A stretch of DNA of 64,000 bases from Armillaria gallica (lineage: Eukaryota; Basidiomycota; Agaricomycetes; Agaricales; Physalacriaceae), in contig JBANDB010000002.1 of assembly GCA_037576215.1 (NCBI GenBank), positions 3,410,001 to 3,474,000 on the forward strand, read 5' to 3'. The notes under the pieces are model-generated. The model was not told where the DNA came from and ran no database searches. It saw only the letters and a program-made list of their open reading frames with translations. Positions 1-10,200 of this stretch are shown piece by piece (position 1 is the first letter of the stretch; each line of letters begins with the position of its first letter). A program made the translations under genes and the position numbers.

Positions 1-1092
1 TAGTGGCCGGTCACGGGTACGTCTAATGTGGAACCTTTACAATCATTTCGTGAAGCAAATTGTTCACCAGATTGACTCTCTGCAAAGAAGCGGGGATGGC
101 TGTCTTTGGCGAGCGCTGGGCAAGCGAAGCCGGTTGGGCTTCCCTGATACTGGACTATCGCGGTTTTGGGGATTCAGACGGTCAGCGCAACCTCGTTATT
201 TGGAAAAACCAAGTCCAGGACTACCTGAGTGTCATTTCTTGGGCGAGGTCTAGTGAAAACCAAACTAAGTTCCTCCGAGATAAGATTGTGGTGATGGGTA
301 GCGCGATGAGTGGCCTCTCGGTGGCTGAGATTATCACTCGAGATGATGTGGAAGGAATAGCCGGGGGCATGGCACATTGCCCGTTATTGGATGGTACGCG
401 ACTTCAGGTACCAAACGCACAGCACGAGGACTAATTACACTTCGTCGTCCTTTAGCCAAGGCCGTCTTGAATTCCATGACTCCTAATCCCAGACTTCTGT
501 TCTGGGCGGCTATCGATTGGGTGGGAAGCAAACTAAGATTTCCACCCGTCTTCGTGCCCGCGGTAGGGAATCCAGACGAATTTGCCTTTTTGAAAACGCC
601 AAGTTGCCTTCCAGGTAATAGCACTTGCGCCTTATTTATTTGTCCATCCTTGAAAAAGTTCTTTCCAGGTTTCACGGTAGTGTATTCGAAGGCCTCGAAG
701 ACATTCAAGCAGACGCCCAACGTAACATGTGCTCGTCTAGCGTTTGAATTGTTCGCCGCTAGTCCAGGCCTGAAGCTGAAAGACTTGAAATGTCCCATGC
801 TAGTCGTCATGGCTGAAGAAGATGATATAACACCACCTGAAATTACTCGAGATATCGTCGGAAAGGCCCTTGGAAGTACGTATGCTAGCTTTGTTTCGAT
901 TTGTCGTTCTCATGTCCTGCGAAGAAGTCGAATTGGTTCCGGCTCCTGGAGGCCACTTCGACGTGATGGAAGGGGGAAAGGTAACAGTAGCGAACCGCAT
1001 CCAGTGACTGTGAATACTGAAGTATTTCGTGACAGGGATATGAGACTAATATAAATGCTCAGACGGCGTTCCTCAAGAAATTGATGGAATGA
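1..1092 (+). CDS. alpha/beta-hydrolase, polyketide-transferase (AF380-like) type, 5' partial
   Basis: Serine hydrolase fold protein cut by the window start. The first visible exon (3-16) carries the oxyanion-hole His-Gly and splices (intron 17-70) into a strand ending in DYRGFGDSDG. The nucleophile elbow is a relaxed GSAMSG with Ser at codon 309-311, the acid is in AEEDDITPP, and the catalytic His is in GGHFDV (954-956). Introns at 615-668, 876-924 and 981-1035 restore one frame to a stop at 1090-1092. Between 394 and 428 the frame changes; a 29-35 nt GT-AG intron or a one-base indel would fix it, and the indel is likelier given the rest of the window. The family includes the enzyme that moves a polyketide acyl chain off a reducing PKS in fumagillin biosynthesis. 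Sitting near a PKS and an acyltransferase, it may release, transfer or hydrolyse a polyketide ester; substrate unknown. Confidence 0.75.
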
Positions 1093-1815
1093 ACCCAAGA
1101 CCGTCCGCTCTGATAGTAAATACTCCCGATGACATGTATACATCTTGCAGATTTCAATCATGAATCTTTGGATATGCTTGGATACATCTGGCGACGAAGT
1201 ACTCGCGAGAATCTTGCTTCCGCACTTGTGGAAAGATAACCATCAGGAAGTTTGCTCGAGCCGCTTGTCCCAGCACGGATGCTGCTCAGCCATGAGGACC
1301 ACTATATATGTTCAGTAACGTAGCATTGTGTAATAAGCACGCATGTAGTATGGACTCTGACCCGTTTCATTCTTAGGGACATCGATCAGAATTAGAAAAA
1401 CCTTCCTCCTCCGCGTTGGACAGCAAAGATGGGAGCCCCACATATCCTTACAGCTGCGACGAGAAGATCAGGGACAATTTAGCATACCAACCTCTATGTA
1501 TTAGAGTTCTAGCCGAGCCAGCTCTACAGGGATACAACACGATCTCGTGACATAGCATCTACTTATTCACTTTTTCACTGGCAAATGATGAGGGTTGACA
1601 AATTGTTTCTATAATCGAACTTGGGCCGAATGCATTGTCTACATTTGCCGTCCGAAGGTTGGCATTACTACTTGGTAATCATCATGATATATTCTTTCCA
1701 CTTCTGCATATACCCCTTTGTATCTTCAAGAGAAATGACGTTCTTATTCACGTCGCAACTGAGGATGATACATCCTTTCCAGGAAAAGAATCGGAAAAAC
1801 CTACGAGGAATCAGC
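1093..1815. other. intergenic, convergent 3' ends
   Basis: AT-rich stretch between two genes that converge on it. Short open frames here have no family resemblance and no intron-linked partners. I see nothing else; it should hold two poly(A) regions. Confidence 0.6.
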
Positions 1816-3438
1816 TCACAGCCTCGCCAAGATATAGTAAAAAAAAACATACGGCGCGGGATCAACTCGATTCAGCGCAGTGAACCATTTACTGATTTCA
1901 AACAGCTGCTTTCCGTTTTCGTCAAGATACACTCCTTGTAGCAAAGTTTCGCCCTTCCCATCACTGGAAAACTTGTAGCACTGATCAGGCGGTATCCTGT
2001 ACATCCGTAAGCGATCAATTCTAAACGAGAGTTAGCTTACTTACGCGTCCGCAAGCGCGCCGGCCTTCATCCCGCCAGCAAGAACCTGGCATCCTTGGTC
2101 CATATAGCTCAGGGTAGCCGGGAGTTCTCTCTGAAGTTTGTACTCCTCCCGGATGTGCGAGCAGGCCTTGATTAAGGTCTCTTTACTCATAGACAATAGC
2201 TTACCGCCGTCTTCCATGAATATTTTGACAGGAATACGGATGGCAGACACTCCGAGTGCATACCCAGTGTACCCATTTGCAGATGAGTAGGGTTCCTTGA
2301 GTCGATCGCGGCAATTGGCTAAAGCCTGCGGAGCAATGACGCCTGATGACTGGTCTGGCGTCGGAGGGTTGTCATTGATGACGACCATGGCCAACGCAGC
2401 ATGCACTAGAGACGCACTGAGTATCGCGTAGCACTAAGCTAAATGCGGAACATACCTAGATGAGTCAGGGTAAAGGCATGGTCCTTCTTTAACTTCTTCA
2501 AGCCATCCATCACAGCGTCAGATTCCGTCTTGGAAAGGGTAACTTCCTCCCGCGCACAAATGGGCCATCCTGGATCAGCTTCGCGATGTCTGAATCCAAA
2601 CAGGTTAGGGTTCTACGTGAGAGAGGCGCTTGAATTTCATACAAAACCTTGGAACATAATAACATACCGGAAATGTCGCGCCCATCGCTTCCATCGCCTT
2701 CAAGAGAGACTCGTAGTAGGGGTGACTAGCAGTCGGCGTCTCTCCAGAGAAGGTAGGAATCGGCTGCGGCTCATGAGACGCCAGAACGTTCATGGCAGCC
2801 GGTAATAAATTGTCCACCTCCTTCCCCCATGGCAGCACGTCTGGAGCATAGGTGCCAGAGCCGAGTATTTTTGCCAGTTGCGCTAAATAAAGGTTGAAGA
2901 TAAACTTGAGTGCGGTACCGTCGAAAGGTGCGTGCTGCGTGTGAAGAAGGAAACCGAGTTTGGAAATGGAATCGGTGCCCTTTGGGATCGCGACGTGCAG
3001 CCAAGTTGCATCACCATCAGCTGATGGGACTTTGGCGCCGCAAACGAGTTCGCGAAGGACATCGAGATCAACAACATCCTGCCTGTGGACGATGCAAGTA
3101 CGATCGGCCCAAGCTTCGACTGATTCTGGTGTCGCGGCATGATACACGAAGCGAGAAACGTCTTTCTCGTCGACTTCTACGGGTACTGCAATGGTAGGGT
3201 TATTGTAGCGAAGCCATTTCCAGGCCTCACGGCAAGCAGCAGTGACGTCGCTGGTTGGGATGGTGGCAACGTCTAGATACACAGCGAAGAAGAGAGTCTG
3301 GTAGCCTTTAAAAAGGCGGTTCCAGATGTCTTCGACAATTTCAGCGCCGGAAAGAATGCGCCTTCTGCCTGGAGTGCCGTCGGGCAGAGGCTCCCATTCC
3401 GATTTCGAGAGATCGTATTTCGAGAGAAGGTCAGCCAT
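1816..3438 (-). CDS. HxxxD acyltransferase (condensation/CAT-fold, trichothecene acetyltransferase-like)
   Basis: CoA-dependent acyltransferase fold. Four exons (3438-2668, 2612-2456, 2405-2045, 1996-1816) with clean GT-AG introns give 489 residues without any frameshift, the usual size for this fungal family. The catalytic HxxxD motif is visible as HAPFDG, about residue 175; the second C-terminal DFGWG box of plant BAHD enzymes is not seen, as is common in fungal relatives. Related enzymes O-acylate hydroxyl groups of secondary metabolites such as trichothecenes. It is transcribed away from the PKS side but lies within the same group of accessory genes, so a role in esterifying the cluster product is a fair inference; donor and acceptor cannot be read from sequence. 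Confidence 0.75.
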
Positions 3439-4292
3439 TGAACTGTAAGCTCGGAGGTTGGATGGGGAGCTTGTAGCAATGCCAATGTTCTTAAATGGAG
3501 AGCTAGCTGCATCGTTCTAGAAGGATTGATGCCAAAGATTACGAGCCAAGTTTGACCATAGATGTGATTCACCGAATATGGTTCGCTTCATAATAAAAGT
3601 ATACATCACTTGGCCACCCTGGGTATCTGAAGAAGTTGTGATATCAACGAGGGCTTTGAATGGTGACATTAGTGACGCGGGACGGCTTGTGATGGCACCT
3701 TGTGATGGCAGTCCTTTGATGATTATCTCCAGTCTCTCCAGAGGGACGAAACTACGGTATCAATCAGAAGTGGAGATATCTGAGTGACGCTGAATCTCGA
3801 GAACAATACAATAGTGGCTGATATGGTTCCGAAAATCTGACTTGTCTGACTGACGAACAGCATCAGTATTTTGATAGTCATTACATGCCGTATCACGGCC
3901 CCTGGCAGTTCAAGGTGTCCGTGAGAGTCGGGCGCAGCTCGGAAGTAAGCGGGCTTGAAGCTTGCCGTAATCAGAAACAACAGAGCGAATGCCTAACTTC
4001 CTGTCGGAGTTTTGTGTAGAGATCCGAAGAACCTAAAGGGTCCGAGTGAGTTGCGGTGTCTCTTGCAGCGGCATTGATAGTGCCGCGAGGCCCTTGATCT
4101 GCGGCACTATCGATGCCGCTAATCTATGCCGTTTATTTCCGGGCCGAAGCATCCGTTTAAGTTCGGGATACTACCAGAGAGAAGTAAGTATAGTAGATAG
4201 CATTCGCACTAGGAAGAGAACATGATGCCAAATTCCATATACACTAAGCGTAGACTACATCCAATATTCCAAAGATATGACCGATTTGAAGC
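3439..4292. other. intergenic region upstream of the acyltransferase
   Basis: Promoter side of the acyltransferase and 3' side of the membrane-protein gene. The only clear structure is the inverted repeat at 4067-4120. Short open frames here look random. Confidence 0.5.
4067..4120. repeat. 20-bp imperfect inverted repeat with 14-nt loop
   Basis: Arms 4067-4086 and 4101-4120 pair at 19 of 20 positions (one T/C difference in the middle) around a 14-nt spacer. Both arms are GC-rich at their ends (GCGGCA...TGCCGC) in an otherwise AT-rich intergenic region. It may be a regulator binding palindrome (CGG-containing ends), a hairpin at the 3' end of the membrane-protein transcript, or a remnant of a small inverted-repeat element. 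No target-site duplication was obvious. Confidence 0.6.
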
Positions 4293-5600
4293 TTAGAGAG
4301 GGCTAGACTTTACAGCGAAGTCGTTGTCATCATAACGCGCTGTCTCCCGCATCATTCGCACCTCCAAGGGAAGTCCCGTCCTCACACTCTTTGCTTCCTC
4401 GTACTCAGCGCCAAGTGTCGCAGAGCCGTCTTCTGTGTGACTTGGTCGGTAGTGCAGAGGGATTGTTCGATGACGACGGGAAGAGCCATCTGGACCAGAA
4501 GGAGCGTGGAATGTGCTCGTATCCTGAGTCATCACTGTCCCGTCTGGCGTTATGAACCCGAATTTAATCTTTCGGAAGACAATGCAAGCCATGGCATTGA
4601 TGACAGCAAGGATTGGAATGGTGCACATTGCGCGATACACCGCAGGAACACCAGGTACTCGGATAAGAACGAGGACAACAATGTTCCCGCATACAGCAAC
4701 ACTACACATATTACTTCTTGTGAGGCAGTAGATCAACAAGAAACGAAAAGCGTACAGATAATAGTGCTGTCCACCAAGAAGGAGGTTCCTGGAAACAATA
4801 GGAACACCTCTCCCAAAGAAAGCACGCAACCGTCCGCGAGCAGTTTCTTCAACGCTGGAATACAAGAGGATGCGGTAGGTGATAGCAATAAACGTGCAAC
4901 TGTCGAAAATGAGAGGCATTATAGCAGACAACTGGTCGTAGTCAGGGACCCGAATGTTAATGCATTGCTGCGTCGTTCCGATGTGTGCGCCACGAATGCC
5001 GACAGGAACAGTGATGGCGCCTGCGATGACCCCAGCCAGAGAATGGTGAAGAAGAAGAAAACGTATCGATTTTTGTGCCATACTGCCGTGACTCGAAGGA
5101 AGAAAAGAAAGGACGTGAAAGTCTGGGTGAGAACATTGCATATCCCCAAGGCAAGCTGAAGCGCATTGCAATTGGAAACATCAGCCGCTATCCAACAAGT
5201 CAGTTCAACGGTGCATAATCAAGACAACAAACTACTTACCTTGGAAGACGAAGCTGGTGAGGATGTAAGCCAAGGTAAAAACCCTACAATGTAAAAAGAG
5301 TCAGTAACTATGGACTAACGAGGGAAGAGGAATATTTAAACCTGGACAAGTAGTAAACCACGGTTGGATACCTAATTCTGTGCTTGAAGAGCAGCTGATA
5401 ATCATTTCCCAAGTTGATTGCAATGTCCCAGATATATCCCTGTGCGCAGTTGTTAGAGAACGCTCGGGAAAGGGCAGTAAACGTACACCGAGGGTAGCAG
5501 CGTACAGGTATCGGGAGACCTCAAACTGTGACGCCAACGTAGGATCGAGAAATGCGAGGGGCGTAAACGGATTATGGATTTCGGTTCCTGTATTGGACAT
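4293..5600 (-). CDS. multi-pass membrane protein, agaric seven-helix type (one apparent frameshift)
   Basis: Integral membrane protein of a large family seen in agaric genomes (DUF6533/6534-like; exact family not certain). The N-terminal exon starts MSNTGTEIHNPF. Helices follow around YLYAATLGAYIW, VFTLAYILTSFVF, TFTSFLFFLRV, FFFFTILWLG, VIAGAITVPVG, plus two later ones, then a hydrophilic tail of about 80 residues. Introns with good GT/AG sites join five exons; one, 54 nt, interrupts the LLLGGQHYYL region. Within the strongly conserved ILWLG-VIAG helix the frame breaks at a CCCC run (5030-5033, plus strand): one missing base. No transport or receptor role can be assigned. It shares its upstream region with the divergent PKS, so co-regulation, for example with product export or tolerance, is possible but speculative. 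Confidence 0.65.
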
Positions 5601-7206
5601 GACAATTTGCAGAGACGAATGACAGTCTTACTCCGTAATACGCGAACTATTAGAATCGATATATAATAGGCACCATTAAGGAATTCTCCGAGCCCAAGCA
5701 AAGATATCGTTATGCAGCGTCATCGGGCCACCTCGCCTACTGAAGCGGCAAGCCTGACTACAGAACAATCAGAGTGATCATCATTTTTTTCATACAATCA
5801 AGCACACTGTATGTACCCACCTGTAGTTTTACATTCTAGAATTCTGGGACATAATTGGGGATGTAGTCTGGTCTATTCGAAACTAAGTACTTAGCTTCAA
5901 CTGGGAGTTTTGAAACAAGCGCCCGGAGGTAGTAAAGGCCCGGATCTCCGGAGGTAATAATTCGCCTCAATGAGTCAAATCGGAGTACGTTAGGTTAGAT
6001 GCCGGCACGGCGAGTTTCAAATTGGTATGCCAACGCTTTCAAGTTCACCGTGTCAGCGCCTGGTATACACATCCCTTTTCAGACGAGACTAGGAGTCTGT
6101 TGATCAACTAGAATTCAATTTAGATAATTCCATCTTAGTGAGCACGCCTCCCAAAACTATATCACTGATAACGATTTTGCCAGTGAGATCCAGGACGGTT
6201 GTTAGCACTCTGAATCAACGGTCAACGCCAGTCAGAACGTTCAACATTGAACACATATCCACCCTGAGAGTAGACCGCATGCGTCGCGGCACGTTCGAGT
6301 TCCTGTAATCATCTCATCTCCTTCCACATCATGGAGATTATCAGCCCCATCGAATAAAACAGCGGGAAGTGGTCATTTCATTGGTTACCCGTAGAAAGAG
6401 AAATCATGATGGGCTTACACCGGATTTCCAGGAAGACCTTACGACACATACGGATACTTGAATAATCAAAACGGCGTCCACGGGTGTGTGCTTGGTCTAG
6501 CCTTTTATTCCACGTCGAAGGCTATTAGGTCTGTGAGTTTGATTAACGCGGGTAGCCTGGAGGATTGAATACGATCTATAGAACATAAAACACATGCTCT
6601 GGCTTCCAAACGATTGTGCCTGCTAGCTACCATATCTTGTGAGGTTGGTGTCTAATGTCGCTCGTTCGGTCCAGTTTCAGAACCAGGATGAACACTGAGG
6701 TTTTTTCTTGACAGAAAAATCCAAACGGCTTGCAGACTTTTCACATAGGGTCATAGCACCCTGGTATCAACGCTGAGCACTACATAGTTTGGACCATTCC
6801 TCGGAGCAAATGCCGTATCAATCACCGCGCGGTATCCCGAGAGATCCAGTGCCAATTACAAGTGTCAGACTGTACTTGTATTCTATCACAAGTGAGCACT
6901 ATGGACTATTCCACCAGATCTTCGGCAAGATGTGGTCAGAACATCACAATCTTTAGTAACAGCGCATTTTGCAGAAGCCGCGATCTTGGTCCTATTTTCC
7001 GTATGCATGATTCCTCTTAATTTCCTTCTTGGCTTGTTATACCCAGACGGATGCCATCATATGCTAGTTGTCCGTCCGGAGTTTCACCCCAAGTCATCCC
7101 ATTTGGACGAGCTGTGCGCGTCTGCGACCTCAATACATAAGTCCAAGATTTTTTCAACCCGTTCTCTCTCGTATCTTCTCATTGAGCTAATTTCCCATCA
7201 TTTAAC
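5601..7206. promoter_or_regulatory. divergent intergenic region between membrane protein and PKS
   Basis: 1.6 kb without a supportable gene. Both flanking genes start from it, so it should hold both promoters. The one repeated motif I noticed is the CCGGAGGTARTA pair at 5923-5959. Many scattered stop codons in all frames and no intron-linked exons argue against a hidden gene. Confidence 0.55.
5923..5959. promoter_or_regulatory. direct repeat CCGGAGGTARTA, candidate regulator sites
   Basis: Two 12-bp copies at 5923-5934 and 5948-5959, differing at one base, with starts 25 bp apart. Each contains a CGG triplet, the half-site type bound by Zn(II)2Cys6 regulators that commonly control fungal metabolite clusters, and the second copy sits within the palindrome CTCCGGAG. 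They lie about 0.3 kb from the membrane-protein start and 1.25 kb from the PKS start. Function is inferred only. Confidence 0.35.
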
Positions 7207-10200
7207 ATGGCGTCGGCTATTGCAGTGGTAATGCATAACTCTATCACTCTATGTTGCTTCATATTAATCATTCTTTAGGTCGGCATATCAGCTGAGCTTC
7301 CCAGTGGAAACACGTCAGTCAAAAACCTCGACTTTGAGTCTTTTTCCAGGTTTTTGCTATACGGCGGCGAAGCCTACGAGAGGTTTCCTGAAGAACGCCT
7401 GAATATTGATGCGTATGTCTATTTGATTGGGAAATTTCTCCTTCTAACCTTCTATAAGCTGGAAGGGTTTTAATCAAGGGCAAATTCATGTTGAGAAGGG
7501 GGCATTCCTGAAGGATATCGATCTTTTTGACAACATTGAATTCGGTATTTCAAACAAAGATGCTCGTACAATGGCACCAAGCACCCGTAAACTCATAGAG
7601 CATGCTTTCCTCGCTTTGCTGGATTCTGGTATCGACTATCGTTCTCGCGATGTCGGCTGTTTCATGTCCGGTGTGATTGATAAATGCGCAGAGGTCAGTA
7701 TGAACCCCAGATACATCTTATAATTGTAACAGTCTAACATTAGTTTCAGGATGAATACAACATCTCGGGCTCTTTTTCTAATGTTCCTGCAATGTCGGCG
7801 AACCGAGTGTCGTACCATCTCGATCTACGAGGACCCTCGGTACCTTCAAACACTGCTTGTAGTGCCTCCTGCACGGCATTGCATCTGGCCATTAACGCGC
7901 TACTCCGCGAAGATTGTGAATCCGCTGTGGTTGGTGGATGTCAACTCAATCACGAGTATGCTTTTATTGTCTTACCGAGGATCATCCTTCTAACGTGCCG
8001 AAAGGTTCATTGATTGGTTTCAATACAGTCAAGGGTCTTTATTGGCAAAGGACGGCAAATGTAAACCGTTTGACGCCTCAGCAGATGGGTAACCAAATCT
8101 CTCTGATTGTCCTTCAATTGGTCTCACTAGCATGGCAATGTAGGTTTGCTCGCGCCGAAGGGGTTGTGGTCATCGTCATAAAGTCACTGGAAAAGGCAAT
8201 TCAAGATGGTGACCATGTCTACGGAACGGTAGGTACAGGATGACTCCAATCATATCGCGGTTTAATCTTTACTCCCTTAGATTCTTGGTACTGCCATTAA
8301 CGCTGGTGGCTCAGCGGCTCCTCCGAATGCACCCATTGCCGAGGCACAACGTCAGGTGATGATAAAAGCTTTCGAAAGGGCTGGTAGATCCCCCAAAGAA
8401 GTTAGCTACGTTGAATGCCACGCAACTGGTAAGCGGTGTTCATCTTTGGCGTTTTAAGGATTGGAATGAATTTGCATTCAGGTACTGCCCAAGGCGATCC
8501 CACTGAAGCGAATTGGGTTGGACATAATTTCGGCCAGAGGGATAAAGAAGTTCTCATTGGCAGCGTTAAAGGGAACATAGGGTCCGTGCCGTACCAGCCG
8601 CCACTCCTGGTCATCATAACTGATACTAATGTTCTTTTCAGGCATACCGAGGTGACATCATTTCTGGCCTCGCTATGCAAGGTTTTAACAATCTTTCGGC
8701 ATCGGGTGATCCCACCTAATGTCAACCTGTCTGTGCCCAATCCCGCCATTCATTGGGATACCTACAATATGCGTGCCCCTGTGACGCCCACCCGACTGAC
8801 CCAAGATGGGAATCCTATTCTTGTTGCAATAGCAAGCTCGGGAATTGGTGGTGCTAATGCACATGCTGTTGTAGAGTGCCCTCCTCCGACGCCGCTCTGC
8901 GAACCACTGGCGTATCCATGCTCTAAGCCTCTTCTTCTTATGGCTGGAGGCCTTTCTCCTCGATCCGCAGCTCTTGTCGCGGAGTCGATCAGCAACGCTA
9001 TTGTTTCCGGTCCCAATGACTTGCGTCTATTAGCTGTCCAGTCAGGACGAAAGGCTCGCCAAATGACGTGGAGGAGTTTTGTCGTTGTGGACGCAAACAA
9101 TACACCCGATTCCTTGACATTTCCTTCCCCAGTGATGAATACTACCCAGCCTCCTGTAGTATTCGTCTTCTCCGGACAGGGACCTCAGTACGGGAACAGT
9201 AAGCCATAGTCTTCTTCCAATTGGACTTGGACTGATTATGCCTTGAAAGTGGGTCGTGAATTATTCCAAACTTTCCCGGTGTTCAGGTCGAGCATCGAAG
9301 CATCAGATGGCATATACACGAAGGCGACCGGAAAATCGTTGATTAAAGACTACCATCTTTTTGGGCGAGAATGCTCCGTGAATCTCCCAGAACCCTGGCC
9401 GATCACAGTCACTCTGCCCTCTCTTGTTGTTTTTCAGATTGCGATATTCGATCTTCTCAAAGACATTGGTGTAAACCCGGATAGTGTCGTTGGCCATTCC
9501 GCCGGTGAGACGACATTGATATATGCGTCGGGTGCTGGAACACGAACCATGGCAATTGAAATGGCGGTAGCCCGTGCAACTGCCTTTGCGTCAATTGAAT
9601 GCAACGGCGGTACTATGGCAGCTCTATCGTGTGGCCCACGAGATGCAGAGGCATTCCTAGGGAAAGCGAATATATTATGTCGTGATGCTACCCATTCTGC
9701 CGGCATTGCTTGCTACAATTCCCCCTCAGCTGTTGCAATTGCTGGTCCCGAAGTCATCATTGACGAAGTCATTCAGCTCGCTCGAGCCCAAGACATTTCA
9801 GCGACCAAGATCAGGACGCGTGTTCCTGTACATTCCTCCATGATTGAGGATTGCGGCGACCTATACCGCCGCCTGACGACAGAAGTCTTTGAGCGGGATT
9901 CCAGTGACCATAGGCCGTTGATTCCCGTTTACTCTACGACAACTGGTGGATTCTTTTCCGACAGATTTACCCCTGAATATTTCTGGAAAAATGCTCGCCA
10001 GCCCGTGTACTTCACAGATACCATTTCATCGATGGTTAAGACGGGTCCTTCTACCATATTCATCGAAATCTCTCCCCATCCTGTTCTTTCTGCATATCTT
10101 ACCCATATGACGTTAAATCCGAGGGCTGTTTGAACAGCGCTCGTCGCCCTCGACGAGATCAAGTCTCTCAAGAACTTCGCACCTTTCTAACAATGGTGGG

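Noticed and set aside
4437..5159. 240-codon plus-strand open frame
   Set aside because: It mirrors the membrane-protein exons on the minus strand and has no family resemblance; an antisense shadow.
6932..7231. 99-codon open frame before the PKS
   Set aside because: It overlaps the PKS start codon in another frame and resembles no known protein; likely 5' leader.
8436..9209. Independent gene starting at 8436
   Set aside because: It is the KS-AT part of the PKS; its start lies within an intron and the protein continues the KS motifs on both sides.
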